The notes: a model not told the origin generated them from the letters alone. DNA of 64,000 bases from CAVWXT01 sp963759115 (GCA_963759115.1 CAVWXT010000001.1:1302001-1366000), one strand, 5' to 3'; positions 39,983 to 50,384 are shown, counted from the first letter of the stretch. Made by a program: numbers and translations.

Positions 39983-40194
39983 ATGAACCAGTTCACCCCT
40001 TCCAGCACCGCAAAGACGATGACCATGAAGCAAACGATCCAGAAGGCCACCCGGCCGGCGTGAATCAGGATCGGCTGCATCCGCTCGTGTCGGGTGGCGG
40101 AATATACCAGGCTGACCGCGACAATGGCGGGCACGGCGTACCAGATGTTGAGATTCCAGAGACTTATGGTATTGGCTAAGAGCAAGTGGAACAT
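39979..40194 (-). CDS. Small two-helix membrane protein
   Basis: A 71-residue protein with two hydrophobic helices (LNIWYAVPAIVAVSLVYSAT and VAFWIVCFMVIVFAVLEGV) joined by a short basic loop (RHERMQPILIHAGR). ATG 40194 is chosen over an upstream in-frame start since it opens the hydrophobic part. Function unknown; the size and pattern look like a conserved planctomycete membrane protein. Convergent overlap with rsmG. Confidence 0.6.
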   Translation of the reverse strand: MFHLLLANTISLWNLNIWYAVPAIVAVSLVYSATRHERMQPILIHAGRVAFWIVCFMVIVFAVLEGVNWFI

Positions 40195-40299
40195 GGCTAT
40201 GTCACGTGCGTCGCGCGGCCAAGGCCGCAACGTCTGGGATTAGGGGGTCGGGGGTTGGGTCGGCAGGAACGCGGACTTCAAAGTCTGAACCCTGAGTTC

Positions 40300-40430
40300 T
40301 AGTGCCCCAACCGTGCTGTGTTGACAGCTTGGGTGCCACTGGCCGCTTGTCGGCCAGTGCATGAATCGGCCGCAGCACGGCCTGACAAGCAGCCCGTGGC
40401 ACCCGTCAATTCAGGTCGGTCGGACCACTA
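40300..40430. repeat. Second copy of the nested inverted-repeat element
   Basis: Inner arms (GGGTGCCACTGGCCGCTTGTC near 40331 and its counterpart ending TGGCACCC near 40403) and outer arms starting TAGTG and ending CCACTA give the same architecture as 11074-11193. Again the outer edge supplies the stop codon (40428-40430) of a minus-strand gene. Confidence 0.78.
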
Positions 40431-41063
40431 GGCTGTTGCCTCTTCCGGCTTTTCCTCTTCCTTTTTTTCTTCGTCTTTCTTTTTTGGTGGCGGCGGAATG
40501 GGGACGGGCCCCGCGGCGGCGTCATAAATGGCCAGCACGTTGAGCAAGCCGCCGATCATCACGTAAAACGTTGCCAACTCAAAGTAGTGGTGCAGCCGGC
40601 GGTGAAGCTCGTGCAGCGTCGGCTGTGCGGAATTCGGGTCGTCGCCGCCGCCAGCCGAGGGCAGGCGCGGCGGGGCCATGAATCCGTTGAGCCATACTTT
40701 CTGGTGGTTGCGCATGCGGTTTGCCTGGACCAGGGCGGGCAAGGCCGGCAGCCCCACGCCGATCTGGCACAATCGCAGCAACTGCACGTCGCCGTCGCGC
40801 AAGGAGAAGTAGGCCGCCCGCCCATAGCCGAGGTTATGCTCGCGGCCCTCGGCGTCGACAACGGATCCGCCGCCGAGGAACACGCCGAACTCAAAAATCC
40901 CCACGATCGAGACGAAGTACAAGACGGCCTTGGCCCTTCGTCCCTGATACCAGTGACCCAGACCGGGGACCAGCCACGCCAACAGCGCGGCCAAAGCCGG
41001 GTCCTTCAGGTCGATCGTCTCCTCCGCGGGCTTTGTAGCAGGCTTTTCAGCAGGTTCGGTCAT
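40428..41063 (-). CDS. DUF6677-like membrane protein
   Basis: A 211-residue membrane protein. ALLAWLVPGLGHWYQGRR is followed by a helix (AVLYFVSIVGIFEFGVFLGG), a soluble stretch, a second hydrophobic region (FYVMIGGLLNVLAIYDAAAG) and a charged Lys/Glu-rich tail. The PGLGHWYQGR motif recalls TM2-like domains and planctomycete DUF6677. ATG 41063 begins MTEPAEKP; the longer frame to 41273 runs through the repeat at 41104-41192 and is rejected. Function unknown. Confidence 0.65.
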   Translation of the reverse strand: MTEPAEKPATKPAEETIDLKDPALAALLAWLVPGLGHWYQGRRAKAVLYFVSIVGIFEFGVFLGGGSVVDAEGREHNLGYGRAAYFSLRDGDVQLLRLCQIGVGLPALPALVQANRMRNHQKVWLNGFMAPPRLPSAGGGDDPNSAQPTLHELHRRLHHYFELATFYVMIGGLLNVLAIYDAAAGPVPIPPPPKKKDEEKKEEEKPEEATA

Positions 41064-41103
41064 GGTCCGCGCATTGTAACAGCGGACGAACGTGGGGGGA
41101 AGG

Positions 41104-41192
41104 GCGGAGGATAAAGCCGCGACCGGTGGTCGCGCCACCGGCGTGGACGATCGCGATTCAGAGCGAAACCGCCGGTCGCCGGTTTCTATCAT
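41104..41192. repeat. Diverged copy of the GCGACCGGTGGTCGC inverted repeat
   Basis: The left arm is identical to 4-26; the right arm (GCGAAACCGCCGGTCGCCGGTTT) is diverged. It lies between the DUF6677-like gene and the UROD-like gene and touches the latter's stop (41189-41191). Confidence 0.75.
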
Positions 41193-42211
41193 GCGTGCAT
41201 CGGCAGCGGCGCAAGCCACTGCTCGAAGAACGCGGCGATGGTCTGGATCCGCACTGCGGGGTCCCACTGGCATTGGGCAATCACCCCGCCGCTGCCATAG
41301 TCCAGCGCCTTGCGGAGAGTCAGCACGGCCTCACGGAATTGCTCGGGCGTGCCGGGGTTGTGGAATCGCTGGCGGTCCATCTCGCCCCAAAACGTCACTC
41401 GGCCGCGATACCGCTTGACCAGCCGTTCGGCGTCCATCAATTCCAGTTGGCTGTGGATGGCGTCGACGCCCGCGCGCACCAGATCGCCGAAGATGTCGAG
41501 GATGTTGCCGTCCGAGTGGAAGAAGACAAACTTGTCTTTGGCGTGCAGAAGCCGGCAGTATTCCCGATACAGGGGGCGGAAAATGTCACGCCACATTTCC
41601 GGGGCGATCAGCAGTCCTTCGGCCGTGCCCCAGTCGTCGTGGAAGACCACGCCATCCACCTCCGTGTCGGCCCAGAGCTCGATCTCCGAGCAGGCCAGAT
41701 CGTGAAGCATGGCCAACAGGTCGCGAATTTCCTTGGTGCCGCGGGCGAGATCCACCAGCGCCGGCCTCGCTGCCGCGGAGGAACCGCAGGCGGTCAAAAG
41801 GCCGGACCTCCGACCACGCCAACACGAACCGCGTCGTGGCCTGGCAACTCTTATTCACTTTCGCCAACCGCGAACGATCCAGCAGCTCGGCCGGCGGCTG
41901 ATACGACGCCATCCTGGCGAGATCGGCCAGGGGTGAGTGCTTGAGCTTAGGGGCCCCGTCTGTTCGACAACCTGCCAGACACACCCCCAGGCGTCGGCGT
42001 ATTCCCCTGCCTTGCTCGGCTTACTCTGCGTCCGTTTGCTGTGAGTGGGCGTCACTTCCGGCTGAATGATGTCGCTGGGAAAGCGAACGTTCATTTCCGA
42101 CAGCTCACCCGAACGGGTGGAGTCGCTGCCGGCTGGAATCCAGAGATCACGCGGAACGCGGGGGACGGGGTCATGGTTGAGGGTCTTGATAACCAGTTCG
42201 CGCGACGTCAT
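41189..42211 (-). CDS. Uroporphyrinogen decarboxylase-like (URO-D / methyltransferase) protein, two compensating frameshifts
   Basis: About 340 residues. The start MTSRELVIKTLNHDPVPRVP and the C-terminal half (GVVFHDDWGTAEGLLIAPEMW, FFHSDGNILDIFGDLVRAGV, FWGEMDRQRFHNPGTPEQ) match URO-D superfamily proteins of the MtaA/corrinoid-methyltransferase-like branch rather than canonical HemE. The frame breaks near 41955 (one base missing) and 41770 (one extra); the total length is still a multiple of three. Substrate unknown. Confidence 0.72.
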
Positions 42212-42455
42212 CGGAATACCGGGCTGCTGGCTTCCTGGCTTCAGGGAGGGAGAATTCGAGAAATTATACCACGACAATCGCGGCGTCAACCGGGCTGACC
42301 GTAAATCCCTCCACCCCCTGATTAGTAGCCTATACTAGAGCAAGTCCGGTCATGCGTTCTGCGGCCGACGGTCTGGCCGTCGAACATCGCCGGGACTGCC
42401 CGCCCGAGGGGCGCGCGACCTCCCCGCGTTCCGTTGGGCTACAGGAGCCGCTCCC

Positions 42456-42873
42456 ATGTCGCTATTCACCAAGAACAGGGACCTCGGGGTCCAAAGTTTC
42501 GTCCTCAAGCTGGTCAACCACAACTGCCCTGATGTGAAGGCATTGCAGGAGGGGCCGCGATCCGACCGCCGGGTCGCCCTGGTCGTGGTTGTGACGATTG
42601 TGCCGTTGATGGACGGCCAGCCGCAGGTTCACCGGGCGTTCTCGGCCGTGACCAAAGAGTTTTCCAACCGGGGCGTGGCGGTGGTGCTCGACGGGCCGCG
42701 CAGAGCTGGAGCACGCCATTCTCGGTTTTCGTCATGAATGCCAGATGACGTTCGTGCGGGCCCAAGCGAAACACCTTAGTCCCATGGGCGGAGGGTTCTT
42801 CCAACTCGGCTTCCGCCTCACGGAAGTGGTTTCTGCGGGCGACTATCCGGAACTGGAATCAACCGGTTTCTGA
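42456..42873 (+). CDS. PilZ-like domain protein, one frameshift
   Basis: Removing one base near 42702 gives a 138-residue protein. It opens MSLFTKNRDLGVQSFVLKLV, has RSDRRVALVVVVTIVPL and FSNRGVAVVLDGP, and ends FQLGFRLTEVVSAGDYPELE. The short R-rich segment followed by a beta-rich domain is PilZ-like (c-di-GMP binding), but the canonical RxxxR and (D/N)xSxxG motifs are only partly recognisable. It ends just before a 20-bp-arm hairpin and the group II intron. Confidence 0.5.
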
Positions 42874-42881
42874 GACGGTTG

Positions 42882-42948
42882 TAGGAGGCGACTCCTGTCG
42901 CTGATTTCCGGTTGATTTCAAGCGATCGGCGACAGGAGTCGCCTCCTA
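42882..42948. repeat. Perfect 20-bp-arm hairpin immediately 5' of the group II intron
   Basis: TAGGAGGCGACTCCTGTCGC (42882-42901) and 42929-42948 are perfect reverse complements. It lies nine bases after the PilZ-like stop and ends exactly where the intron's GTGCG begins. Confidence 0.9.
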
Positions 42949-43734
42949 GTGCGCTTGTGAGTGTATCGAATCAGCAAGGTGCAAGTCCTTGTCGAAATTG
43001 GGTTTGAACTTCGTAACCGAAAGTAACTGCGTCCTCGTGAGAGGGGGTGGAGAGCAACTGAAGGTGAACGGCTGGTCCGCAGGATGACGAACTCGATTCG
43101 GCCGGTTGTCGTGGCGAGCCTGCTAGGAAAAGGCGAAGCCCAAGTGACGCTGTGGTCCTCGCAAGGGATGCGGTCGGCAGACCGCGCGGTAAGCTCCGGG
43201 GGGAAACCAAACCAAGCCCCAGAGGCGGCAACAGGTGGTTGGAGGCGGAACGGTCGGAAGGTTTGATACATGAAGCAAGGAGACCTGGGCGGGTACAAGG
43301 ACGAAGTTCATTGTCCCTGATAAGGATACGAAGAATCGACCGCCCAGGAGTCAGAGCGTCCATACGAGCGAGGAAGCGGGGCAATGCCCGTCGAGCAAAG
43401 GGACGCAGGAAAGTGGATGAAACATGACGCACGGCCAAAACCACACCGTACCGCGAGTGTCGGCAACGACTAGCCACGACGGACTGCGTCAGGCACACGT
43501 AACTTGGCTCAGATTGGCCGCACCGTCGATGTTGCATGTTGGTGGCCTTCCCGTGAAGGTCAGGGCCTTTCGCTTCTGCCGATCCCGAGAAGGAACCTTG
43601 TTTCCTTCCCGCGCTCGGTTCACCAATCCTCTACGAGGTAACACCACTAACCGGAGAGCCGGATGCGGGAAATCCGCCAGTCCGGTTCGGAGGGAGGGGA
43701 GGCCGGGAACTTAACCGGCCTTCCCTACCCCTAT
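42949..43734 (+). ncRNA. ORF-less group II intron ribozyme
   Basis: The 5' end GTGCGC matches the GUGYG consensus. Domain I-like sequence follows (AAGGTGCAAGTCCTTG). Near the 3' end a canonical domain V is present: from GAGCCGGATGCGG through a GAAA loop to CCAGTCCGGTTC, about 43657-43688. Domain VI is a GC-rich stem with AACTTAA at its tip, ending in the AY-type TAT near 43734. At about 786 bases it lacks any reverse transcriptase ORF in domain IV, so it would need a maturase in trans. It is transcribed toward, and lies antisense to, the 3' end of the permease gene. The 3' boundary is uncertain by a few bases. Confidence 0.82.
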
Positions 43735-43758
43735 CAGTGTCTTTCAGCGGGCGTTGAG

Positions 43759-45688
43759 TCACTTGCCGTTGTCGAAGCCCTGATCGACCGCGCCGGGGAT
43801 TTGGATTTCGTGCAGCAGGTGCGGCCGCGTAGGTCCTTTTGCCGCATGTGGCTGTGCCGGTGGCTGTAGAGGAAGTAGATCGACAGCCCGATCAACAGCC
43901 AGATCACCAGCCGCAGCCCAGGTATCGCCGGGCAGGAACAGCATCATCGAGAAGTTCACCACCACGCCCAGCGGCGCCACGATCGGTGATCATCGGGCAG
44001 CGGAACGGCCGCTTGGCGTCGGGACGCTGGAACCGCAACAAGAGCACGGCCGCACACACGATAGCAAAGGCCATCAGCGTGCCGATGTTGACCATTTCTT
44101 CGAGCTTCTGGATGGGCGTAAATGCGGCCACCAGGCAAATCGCGGTGCCGGTGATCAACGTGGAGAGGTGGGGCGTGCGGAAGCGCGGGTGAACGACGCT
44201 GAACACCTTCGGCAACAGGCCGTCGCGCGACATGGCCATGAAAATCCGCGCCTGGCTCTGCAACATCACCAACAGCACGCTCGTCATCCCGGCCAATCCG
44301 CCCGCGGCAATCAGGCTTGTCGCGATCTTCAGCAACATGCTTCTTTCCTCAACCGCCTTGTCGGCGAAGGCTGCGGCGATCGGCGCGTGGATGTCGATAT
44401 TCGGGTAGGGCACCATGCCCGTAATTACCGCGGTCACGGCCACGTAGAGCACGGTACACACCGCCAAGGAAGTGAGGATGGCGATCGGCATGTCGCGTGC
44501 CGGGTTCTTTGCCTCCTCGGCGTGGGTCGAGATCGAGTCGAAGCCGATGTAGGCGAAAAATACGATCGCGGCCCCCAACATGATGCCCGACAGCCCGTAG
44601 GGCATGAACGGACCGCGAAGGGAATCGTCAATGGGCTGTAGCCAGCGGTCAATTCCCAGGAAGGCCAAGATGCCCCACGACTTGGTGATGTTGGCTTGGG
44701 CCTTCTCGCGCACATACGGGCAACAGTGCCGCCACGGCCTGGCGATCTTCCTCGGTCCGGGGCAGGTTCGCCTCGGCCTTGGCAATCGTCTTATCCACCA
44801 TGCTCTGCGCTTCGTCCTTGGAGATCCGGCCCCCCTTCTGCAATCGTTCCGTCTCCTGCTTGATCCAACCAATCCGATACTCCGCCTTCAGTTGCTTGGT
44901 CAGCCCGTCTACTTGTTCCGCTGAGGGTTCGTCGCCGGGTTTCTGATCCAGCAGATGTTCTCGGGCCAGATCGTGCATGGCGAACTCTTCCGGGCAGCGA
45001 GCGCTCGGCGTACGGGATCGAGGTCCAATTCGCCGGCTGGATGTAGGCGCAGCCCACGCCGATCACCAGCAGCACCACGCTCACTTTGATACCCACCAAC
45101 ACGGCGTTGGTCCGTGCGCTCTCGCGAATCCCCAGGATCAGAATCGCCATGATCGCCAGCGTGATGCAGACCGACGGCAGGCTGAGCCAAGGGTGGCCGG
45201 CCAGCCCTTCCACCGGCGTGAACGGGTCGAAGAGGAGTTGCTTGGGAATCTGCAGGTACTCGTTGCTGATGGCCAGCAAGAACTCGTTCAAGTAGTTCGA
45301 CCAGGCCGAGGCCACGGTGGCACAGCGCCATGGCGTATTCGAGGATCAAGTCCCAACCGATCATCCAGGCGAAGATTTCGCCCAGCGTGGTGTAGGCATA
45401 GGTATAGGCGCTGCCGGCCACGGGGGCCATCGCGGCGAACTCGGCATAGCAGAGGGCCGCCAAAACGCAACTCACGGCGCACACCAGATAGGAGACGATC
45501 ACCGCCGGCCCGGCGTCCAGGGCGGCCGCCTTGCCGGTGACGACGAAGATGCCCGCCCCGATGATGCAGCCCACGCCGATGGTCGTCAGCGAGACGGGTC
45601 CCAAGGCGCGGTGCAAGCGGTGCTCGCCGGCCATTTCGGCCAGCAGGGTCTCCAAGTCCTTCTTGGCGAAGAGATGTTTCCAGCCCAT
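43759..45688 (-). CDS. APC-family amino-acid permease, about five one-base insertions
   Basis: The protein starts MGWKHLFAKKDLETLLAEMA and then shows the APC core (GVGCIIGAGIFVVTGKAAA, AFFAYIGFDS-like helix, SLPKVFSVVHPRFRTPH), resembling cationic amino-acid transporters. An unusual soluble insertion of about 90 charged residues (REHLLDQKPGDEPSAEQVDG ...) lies between membrane helices. Extra single bases near 45320, 44987, 44718, 43987 and 43919 break the frame; removing them restores about 640 residues. The 3' end is uncertain: stops at 43759 and 43734 fit different frames. The group II intron lies directly downstream on the other strand. Confidence 0.75.
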
Positions 45689-45783
45689 GCGACGTTCCCC
45701 CGGCGGAAGGTGGTAAAGCTAGCATCCTAGCAGCAGACCGCGGAGCCGGTCAATGGGCCGGTATCTGGCCACCCGGCCGGATT

Positions 45784-47733
45784 TCAGGCCGGCTCGCGCA
45801 CCTTCACGTCCGCGGTGGTTTCCGTGGCACCGTTGGCCAACAGCACGTACCAGCGGCGGACCGCGTCGATCACGATCAGCGCACTCAGCACGAGCATGAT
45901 TCCGGCCATGGCGCACGTCAGCTTGATCGAGAAGACCTTCAGCGCCAACTCCTCGGCCTGGGACGCCATCGCCGGATCGGCCAGTTGGGCGCTGAGCCCG
46001 GCCAACTCGTTGAGCCATTGTTGGATGCTCTCGACGCCGGCGGTGAAGACCGTCACCACGACGAACACCAGGGGAAGCCCGGTGCAGAGGGCATAGATCC
46101 GCTTCGGCGCGTGCAGCAGCAGGTAGGTCGTGCCCACGGCCAGGGCAATCGCCGCCAGCAACTGGTTGGCGATGCCCATCATCCGCCACAGCCGGTCGAT
46201 GTTGCCCGTGTACAGCAGCGATCCCCAGAGGAAACAGACCAGGAGGCTCATGGTGATGTTGAGCGTCCACTTGAGCCACGCCGGCTGCCGATGGGCGAAC
46301 CGGCTGGGCAGCACCTGCGTAAGCGTGTCTTGAAAGACGAACCGCGCCACGCGCGTGCCCGTCTCCAGCAGCGTGAGGATGAACAGCGCCTCGAACATCA
46401 TGATGAAGTGGTACCAATAGGCGATGAGTTGCTGCATGCCGGGCAGGGCCGAGAAAATCTTGGCCATGCCGACGGCCAGAGTCACGGCCCCCGCCGTGCG
46501 GCCGCCCAGTTGCTCGCCCTCCGTGCAAATTTCCTTCTCGAAGGAGTCGAACTCCTTGGGCACGAAGAGCTTGTCGTATTGCCCGCGGGGCAACTCGGCT
46601 TCGCATGCTCGCCGTCATTCGAGCGTACTTGGCCTGGTCGGTGTTGATCTTGAAGTAATCGCCCGGCTCCAGGGCACAGGCCGCCACGAGGGCCGTGATC
46701 GAAACAAAACCCTCCAAGAGCATCCCGCCGTAGCCGATCGGCCGAATGTCGGACTCCTTGTTGAGCATCTTGGGCGTGGTGCCCGAGGCAATCAAGGCAT
46801 GAAACCCCGATAGCGCGCCGCACATGATCACGATGCAGACAAACGGCCACACGGTGCCGCCGCACCACCGGGCCGCCGCCGCTGACGAACGGGCGTCGTG
46901 GCGGGCATGTTCAGCACCGGATGGGCCGCGAACAGGCCCACCGCCGATCAGCGACGATCACGCCGATCTTCATGTACGAGCTAAGGTAGTCGCGCGGACA
47001 CAGCAGCACCCACACCGGCAGGATCGAGGCGATCGCCGCATAGGCGGGCAGGATGATCGAAAGCGTCTTCTCGTCCAGCCGCAGATACGGCCCCATCCAC
47101 GACTCGGCGAACGGCTTGCCCAAGACCACGCCCGCCAGCACGATCGTCACGCCGATCAGCGAGGCCTCGGCGATGCGTCCCGGCCGGATCTTGTACATCC
47201 AGAAGCCGGTCAGCAGGGCGGCCGGGATGGTGACGATGATCGTGAACATCCCCCAAGGGCTCTCGCCCGAGCGCCTTGACGACCACCATCGCCCACGCCG
47301 GCCAGGGTGGCGATCACAATGAACAGCGTGGCCACCGTGGTGGTGACGCCCGAGACGGGCCGATCATGTTTCGGGCGATCTTCGGCAGCGACAGGCCGTC
47401 TTGCCGCACGGAGGCCAGCAGGACGACGAAGTCATGGACGCCACCGGCCACGCAGGCCCCGATGACGATCCAGCAGAAGCCGGGGAAATAGCCCCACTGC
47501 GACGCCAACACCGGGCCGATCAGCGGGCCCGGCCCGGCAATGGCTGCAAAGTGGACGCCGAAGAGCACCAGCCGCCGGGTGGGGTGATAATCCACGTCGT
47601 CGCGGAGCCGGTGGGCGGGCGTGACGTGCGCGTCGTTCAGCATGGCCACCTTGGCGGCCAGAAACGCCCCGTAGAAGCGATAGGCGACCAGGAACGCCGC
47701 CAACGCCGTGATGACCAGCCAGAGCGAGTTCAC
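45784..47733 (-). CDS. cstA: Carbon starvation protein CstA family transporter, at least six indels
   Basis: A polytopic protein of about 650 residues. It starts NSLWLVITALAAFLVAYRFY and contains HFAAIAGPGPLIGPVLASQ, GGVHDFVVLLASVRQDG, LPVWVLLCPRDYLSSYMKIG, SGFHALIASGTTPKMLNKE and AYWYHFIMMFEALFILTLLE, all typical of CstA, which imports peptides or pyruvate under carbon limitation. GTG 47733 follows GGAGGAGGG. The frame breaks near 47361, 47300, 47280, twice near 46920-46950 and near 46605. All membrane blocks are present once, so the gene is probably intact in the organism. Confidence 0.83.
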
Positions 47734-47793
47734 GAGATGCCCTCCTCCAGTGTCGCCATCATACCACTTCTCCCACGGATTCGGCAACTACAC

Positions 47794-47909
47794 GTAGAAG
47801 CGGCATCTTGCCGCTTCATGGCTGTTCCAGGCACAAACCGGCTGGTTTCGCCGATAACGCGGCGGAATGCCGCATACACAGTGATAACGCGGCAAGATGC
47901 CGCGTCTAC
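47794..47909. repeat. GCGGCATCTTGCCGC inverted repeat
   Basis: GTAGAAGCGGCATCTTGCCGC (from 47794) and its reverse complement ending GCCGCGTCTAC (47909) flank a further GCGGCGGAATGCCGC palindrome. It lies between the divergent cstA and cdsA genes. Confidence 0.8.
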
Positions 47910-48009
47910 TTGTGCCGTGGACGGCTGGGCCAATGGGCCTATAATGGTCGCCATTGGTCCCGCCCCTACCGAAAAGCCAGTCGAAGGTACGAGAAAGGAA
48001 CCGCCGCCG

Positions 48010-48918
48010 ATGCTCCGTTGGCGATTGCTGCTGGGAACGCTGATGATCGCGGCCCTGCTCGGCTTGTACGCGTTAGATGCCACGCTATCCCAGGAGTTTG
48101 CCGGAGCATGCCTGCTCCCCCTGGCCCTGATCGTAGCGTGGCTGGCTACCCGCGAGGTGCTGGATCTTGCGGCGGCGGCGAACATGCGGCCCTCGCGATG
48201 GCCGGTGTACGTTGGCAATCTCCTGATCGTGGCCGGCGCTTGGACGCCAATCTATGGTATTGCTTCGCGGCTAATGCCTGAGAACGCGGCGAGTCAGATC
48301 GAGATCTATTACTATCTCCCTATCGAGTTTGGATCTCCGTTGTTAGTCGTCGTGATTGCCGTGTTGCTTTCGATCGTTGGCGAAATGTGCCGCTATCGAA
48401 AGCCCGGCGGGAACATGGTTAACATCGCCGCGGCCGTGTTCACGCTGGTCTATGTCGGTTGCATGCTGAGCTTTGCGGTGCAAACGAGAGTGTCGTGGGG
48501 AGCCGGCGCACTGGCATCCTGGATCATCGTAGTGAAGATGGGAGACATCGGGGCGTACACGGTCGGACGGCTGATCGGCCGGCACAAGATGGCCCCCCTA
48601 TTGAGCCCCGGCAAGACAATCGAGGGGGCACTGGGCGCCTTGGCATTTTCGTGCCTCGGTTCATGGTGGGCCTTTCATTGGTGGTTGGCCCCTCTTGTCC
48701 CGGAGTCTTCGTGGGGCTGGTTTGCCTTCGCGATCCTGGTCGGTTCGGCCGGCATGGCGGGCGACCTGTTCGAGTCGCTTTTGAAACGCGACGTCGGCCG
48801 CAAGGATTCCAGCGATTGGCTGCCCGGCTTCGGCGGCGTGCTCGACATCATCGATTCCCTGCTTCTATCTGCCCCGGTAGCGTGGTACTGCTGGATGTCG
48901 GGACTCGTCGGCCGATAA
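48010..48918 (+). CDS. cdsA: Phosphatidate cytidylyltransferase CdsA
   Basis: A 302-residue integral membrane enzyme that makes CDP-diacylglycerol from phosphatidate and CTP. The C-terminal family signature is present: GDLFESLLKRDVGRKDSSDW, then LPGFGGVLDIIDSL. The usual PGHGG...DR is PGFGG...DI here, so the His and Arg of the signature differ. KMGDIGAYTVGRLIGRHKM is the other conserved block. ATG 48010 follows AAAGGA at suitable spacing; the longer frame upstream runs through the repeat at 47794-47909 and is rejected. Frame intact. Confidence 0.87.
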   Translation: MLRWRLLLGTLMIAALLGLYALDATLSQEFAGACLLPLALIVAWLATREVLDLAAAANMRPSRWPVYVGNLLIVAGAWTPIYGIASRLMPENAASQIEIYYYLPIEFGSPLLVVVIAVLLSIVGEMCRYRKPGGNMVNIAAAVFTLVYVGCMLSFAVQTRVSWGAGALASWIIVVKMGDIGAYTVGRLIGRHKMAPLLSPGKTIEGALGALAFSCLGSWWAFHWWLAPLVPESSWGWFAFAILVGSAGMAGDLFESLLKRDVGRKDSSDWLPGFGGVLDIIDSLLLSAPVAWYCWMSGLVGR

Positions 48919-49060
48919 GATTAGACCACCCGTTCGATGGGGCTTGTTTTCCAAAAGCTTGCACGGGGAGCTAGCCAAGGGCGCCGCGATGCACTATGAT
49001 GAGAGTGGAATGGAGTGGATGGGCGTTTCCGTAGTTCGACACACGTTTTCGGGCGTAACA

Positions 49061-49411
49061 ATGTCGATACGGTGCGTGTGCCCGAAAGGGCATCCACTGA
49101 CTGTGAGCGACTCGCTGGCCGGGAGCGCGGGCTTGTGCCCCCTGTGCCGGACGCCGATGAAGGTGCCACAGCAGCAGGGACAGTGCGTATCGGAGGATGC
49201 TATCCTTGACATGTTGGGGCCCCGTGGCCCCGTCGCTACGACGCCGGTGTCGCGTGAACGCGCCGCCGGTGAGGTCGGGCTGCGGCCGGAGACCCACGAG
49301 TGGGCCGCGCCGAAGAAGACCTGCGACCGGTGTAACAAGGAGATCTCCTCCGGCACCCACATCTGTCCCTATTGCCACACCTACATCGCCAGTCTGCACG
49401 ACTTTCAGTAG
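49061..49411 (+). CDS. Zinc-ribbon protein of unknown function
   Basis: A 116-residue protein with two cysteine pairs at each end: CVCPKGHPLTVSDSLAGSAG then CPLCRTPMKVP at the start, and CDRCNKEISSGTHICPYCHTY at the end. The middle is low complexity. Such two-ribbon proteins are common in planctomycetes and have no assigned role. ATG 49061 opens the ribbon; an upstream in-frame ATG at 48944 is less likely. It ends seven bases before phoH and may be co-transcribed with it. Confidence 0.62.
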   Translation: MSIRCVCPKGHPLTVSDSLAGSAGLCPLCRTPMKVPQQQGQCVSEDAILDMLGPRGPVATTPVSRERAAGEVGLRPETHEWAAPKKTCDRCNKEISSGTHICPYCHTYIASLHDFQ

Positions 49412-49417
49412 TACATT

Positions 49418-50367
49418 ATGGAATCAACCATATCGGTCGTCAGTTCCAAGGCACTGTTGACGCTCTTCGGCGCCTGCGACCAGCACCTGCGACGCATCCG
49501 CAACGCCTTGGGCGTGAGCATTACGGCTCGCGACGACCGAATCCACATTGTCGGGCCGGAGCCGGCGGTGGCTTCGGCCACGGAGGTCCTGGAGCAACTT
49601 CAGGCCTGCGCCAACCGTCACGGCGACGCTGTCGCCCGACGACGTGAACCGGGTGCTGGCGGGGGTGCAAAACGGTGAAGGCCCGGCCGTCGAGCTCGCG
49701 CCGATCGACGTGTTTCGCGCCGGCCGGCAGATCCGGCCGCGAGACGCCCGGCCAGGCACGCTACGTCGAGGCCATCCGCCAGAACGACATCGTCTTGTGC
49801 TACGGGCCGGCCGGCACCGGCAAGACCTACCTGGCCGTGGCCATGGCCGTGGCGGCGTTGAAGCGGGAGTCGATCCGCAAGATCGTGCTGGTGCGGCCCG
49901 CCGTCGAGGCCGGCGAGAGCCTCGGCTTCCTGCCCGGCGACTTGCAGGCCAAGATCAATCCCTACTTGCGGCCGCTGCTGGACGCCCTGCACGAGATGAT
50001 GGACCACGACCTGATCAAGCGGTACACGGAAGAGGACTTGATCGAGGTGATTCCCTTGGCCTACATGCGGGGCCGCACGCTCAACGAGGCGTTCATCATC
50101 CTCGACGAGGCCCAGAACACGACCGTTTCGCAGATGAAGATGTTTCTGACGCGGATGGGGACCGGCTCGAAGATCGTGGTCTCCGGCGACGTGACGCAGA
50201 TCGACCTGCCGCCGAAATCGCGGAGCGGGCTGATCGACGCGCTGGCCCGGCTGCGCGGCATCGAGGGCATTGCCGCGGTCAAGCTCACCGCCGCCGACAT
50301 CGTTCGCCATCCGTTGGTGCAGCAGATCGTCAACGCCTACGAAGAACATCCGGGGAAGCGTCGCTAA
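49418..50367 (+). CDS. phoH: PhoH-family ATPase (YbeZ-like), two one-base insertions
   Basis: About 315 residues after correction. The N-terminal KH-like domain (LTLFGACDQHLRRIRNALGV) is followed by the PhoH ATPase: QARYVEAIRQNDIVLCYGPA, Walker A GPAGTGKTYLA, and FIILDEAQNTTVSQMKMFLT. The frame breaks near 49617 and 49738, with one extra base at each. Order phoH, 7TM-HD, ybeY is conserved in many bacteria and supports a shared role in ribosome/RNA quality control and cell-envelope signalling. Confidence 0.9.
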
Positions 50368-50384
50368 AGAACGCGCGGGACACC

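Noticed and set aside
42949..43734. Protein-coding genes within the intron region
   Set aside because: Small frames here lack family patterns and start signals; the sequence is explained by the group II ribozyme.
47401..48009. Long N-terminal extension of CdsA (203 residues)
   Set aside because: The extension is the antisense of cstA and runs through a hairpin repeat. ATG 48010 has a ribosome binding site and opens the membrane protein.
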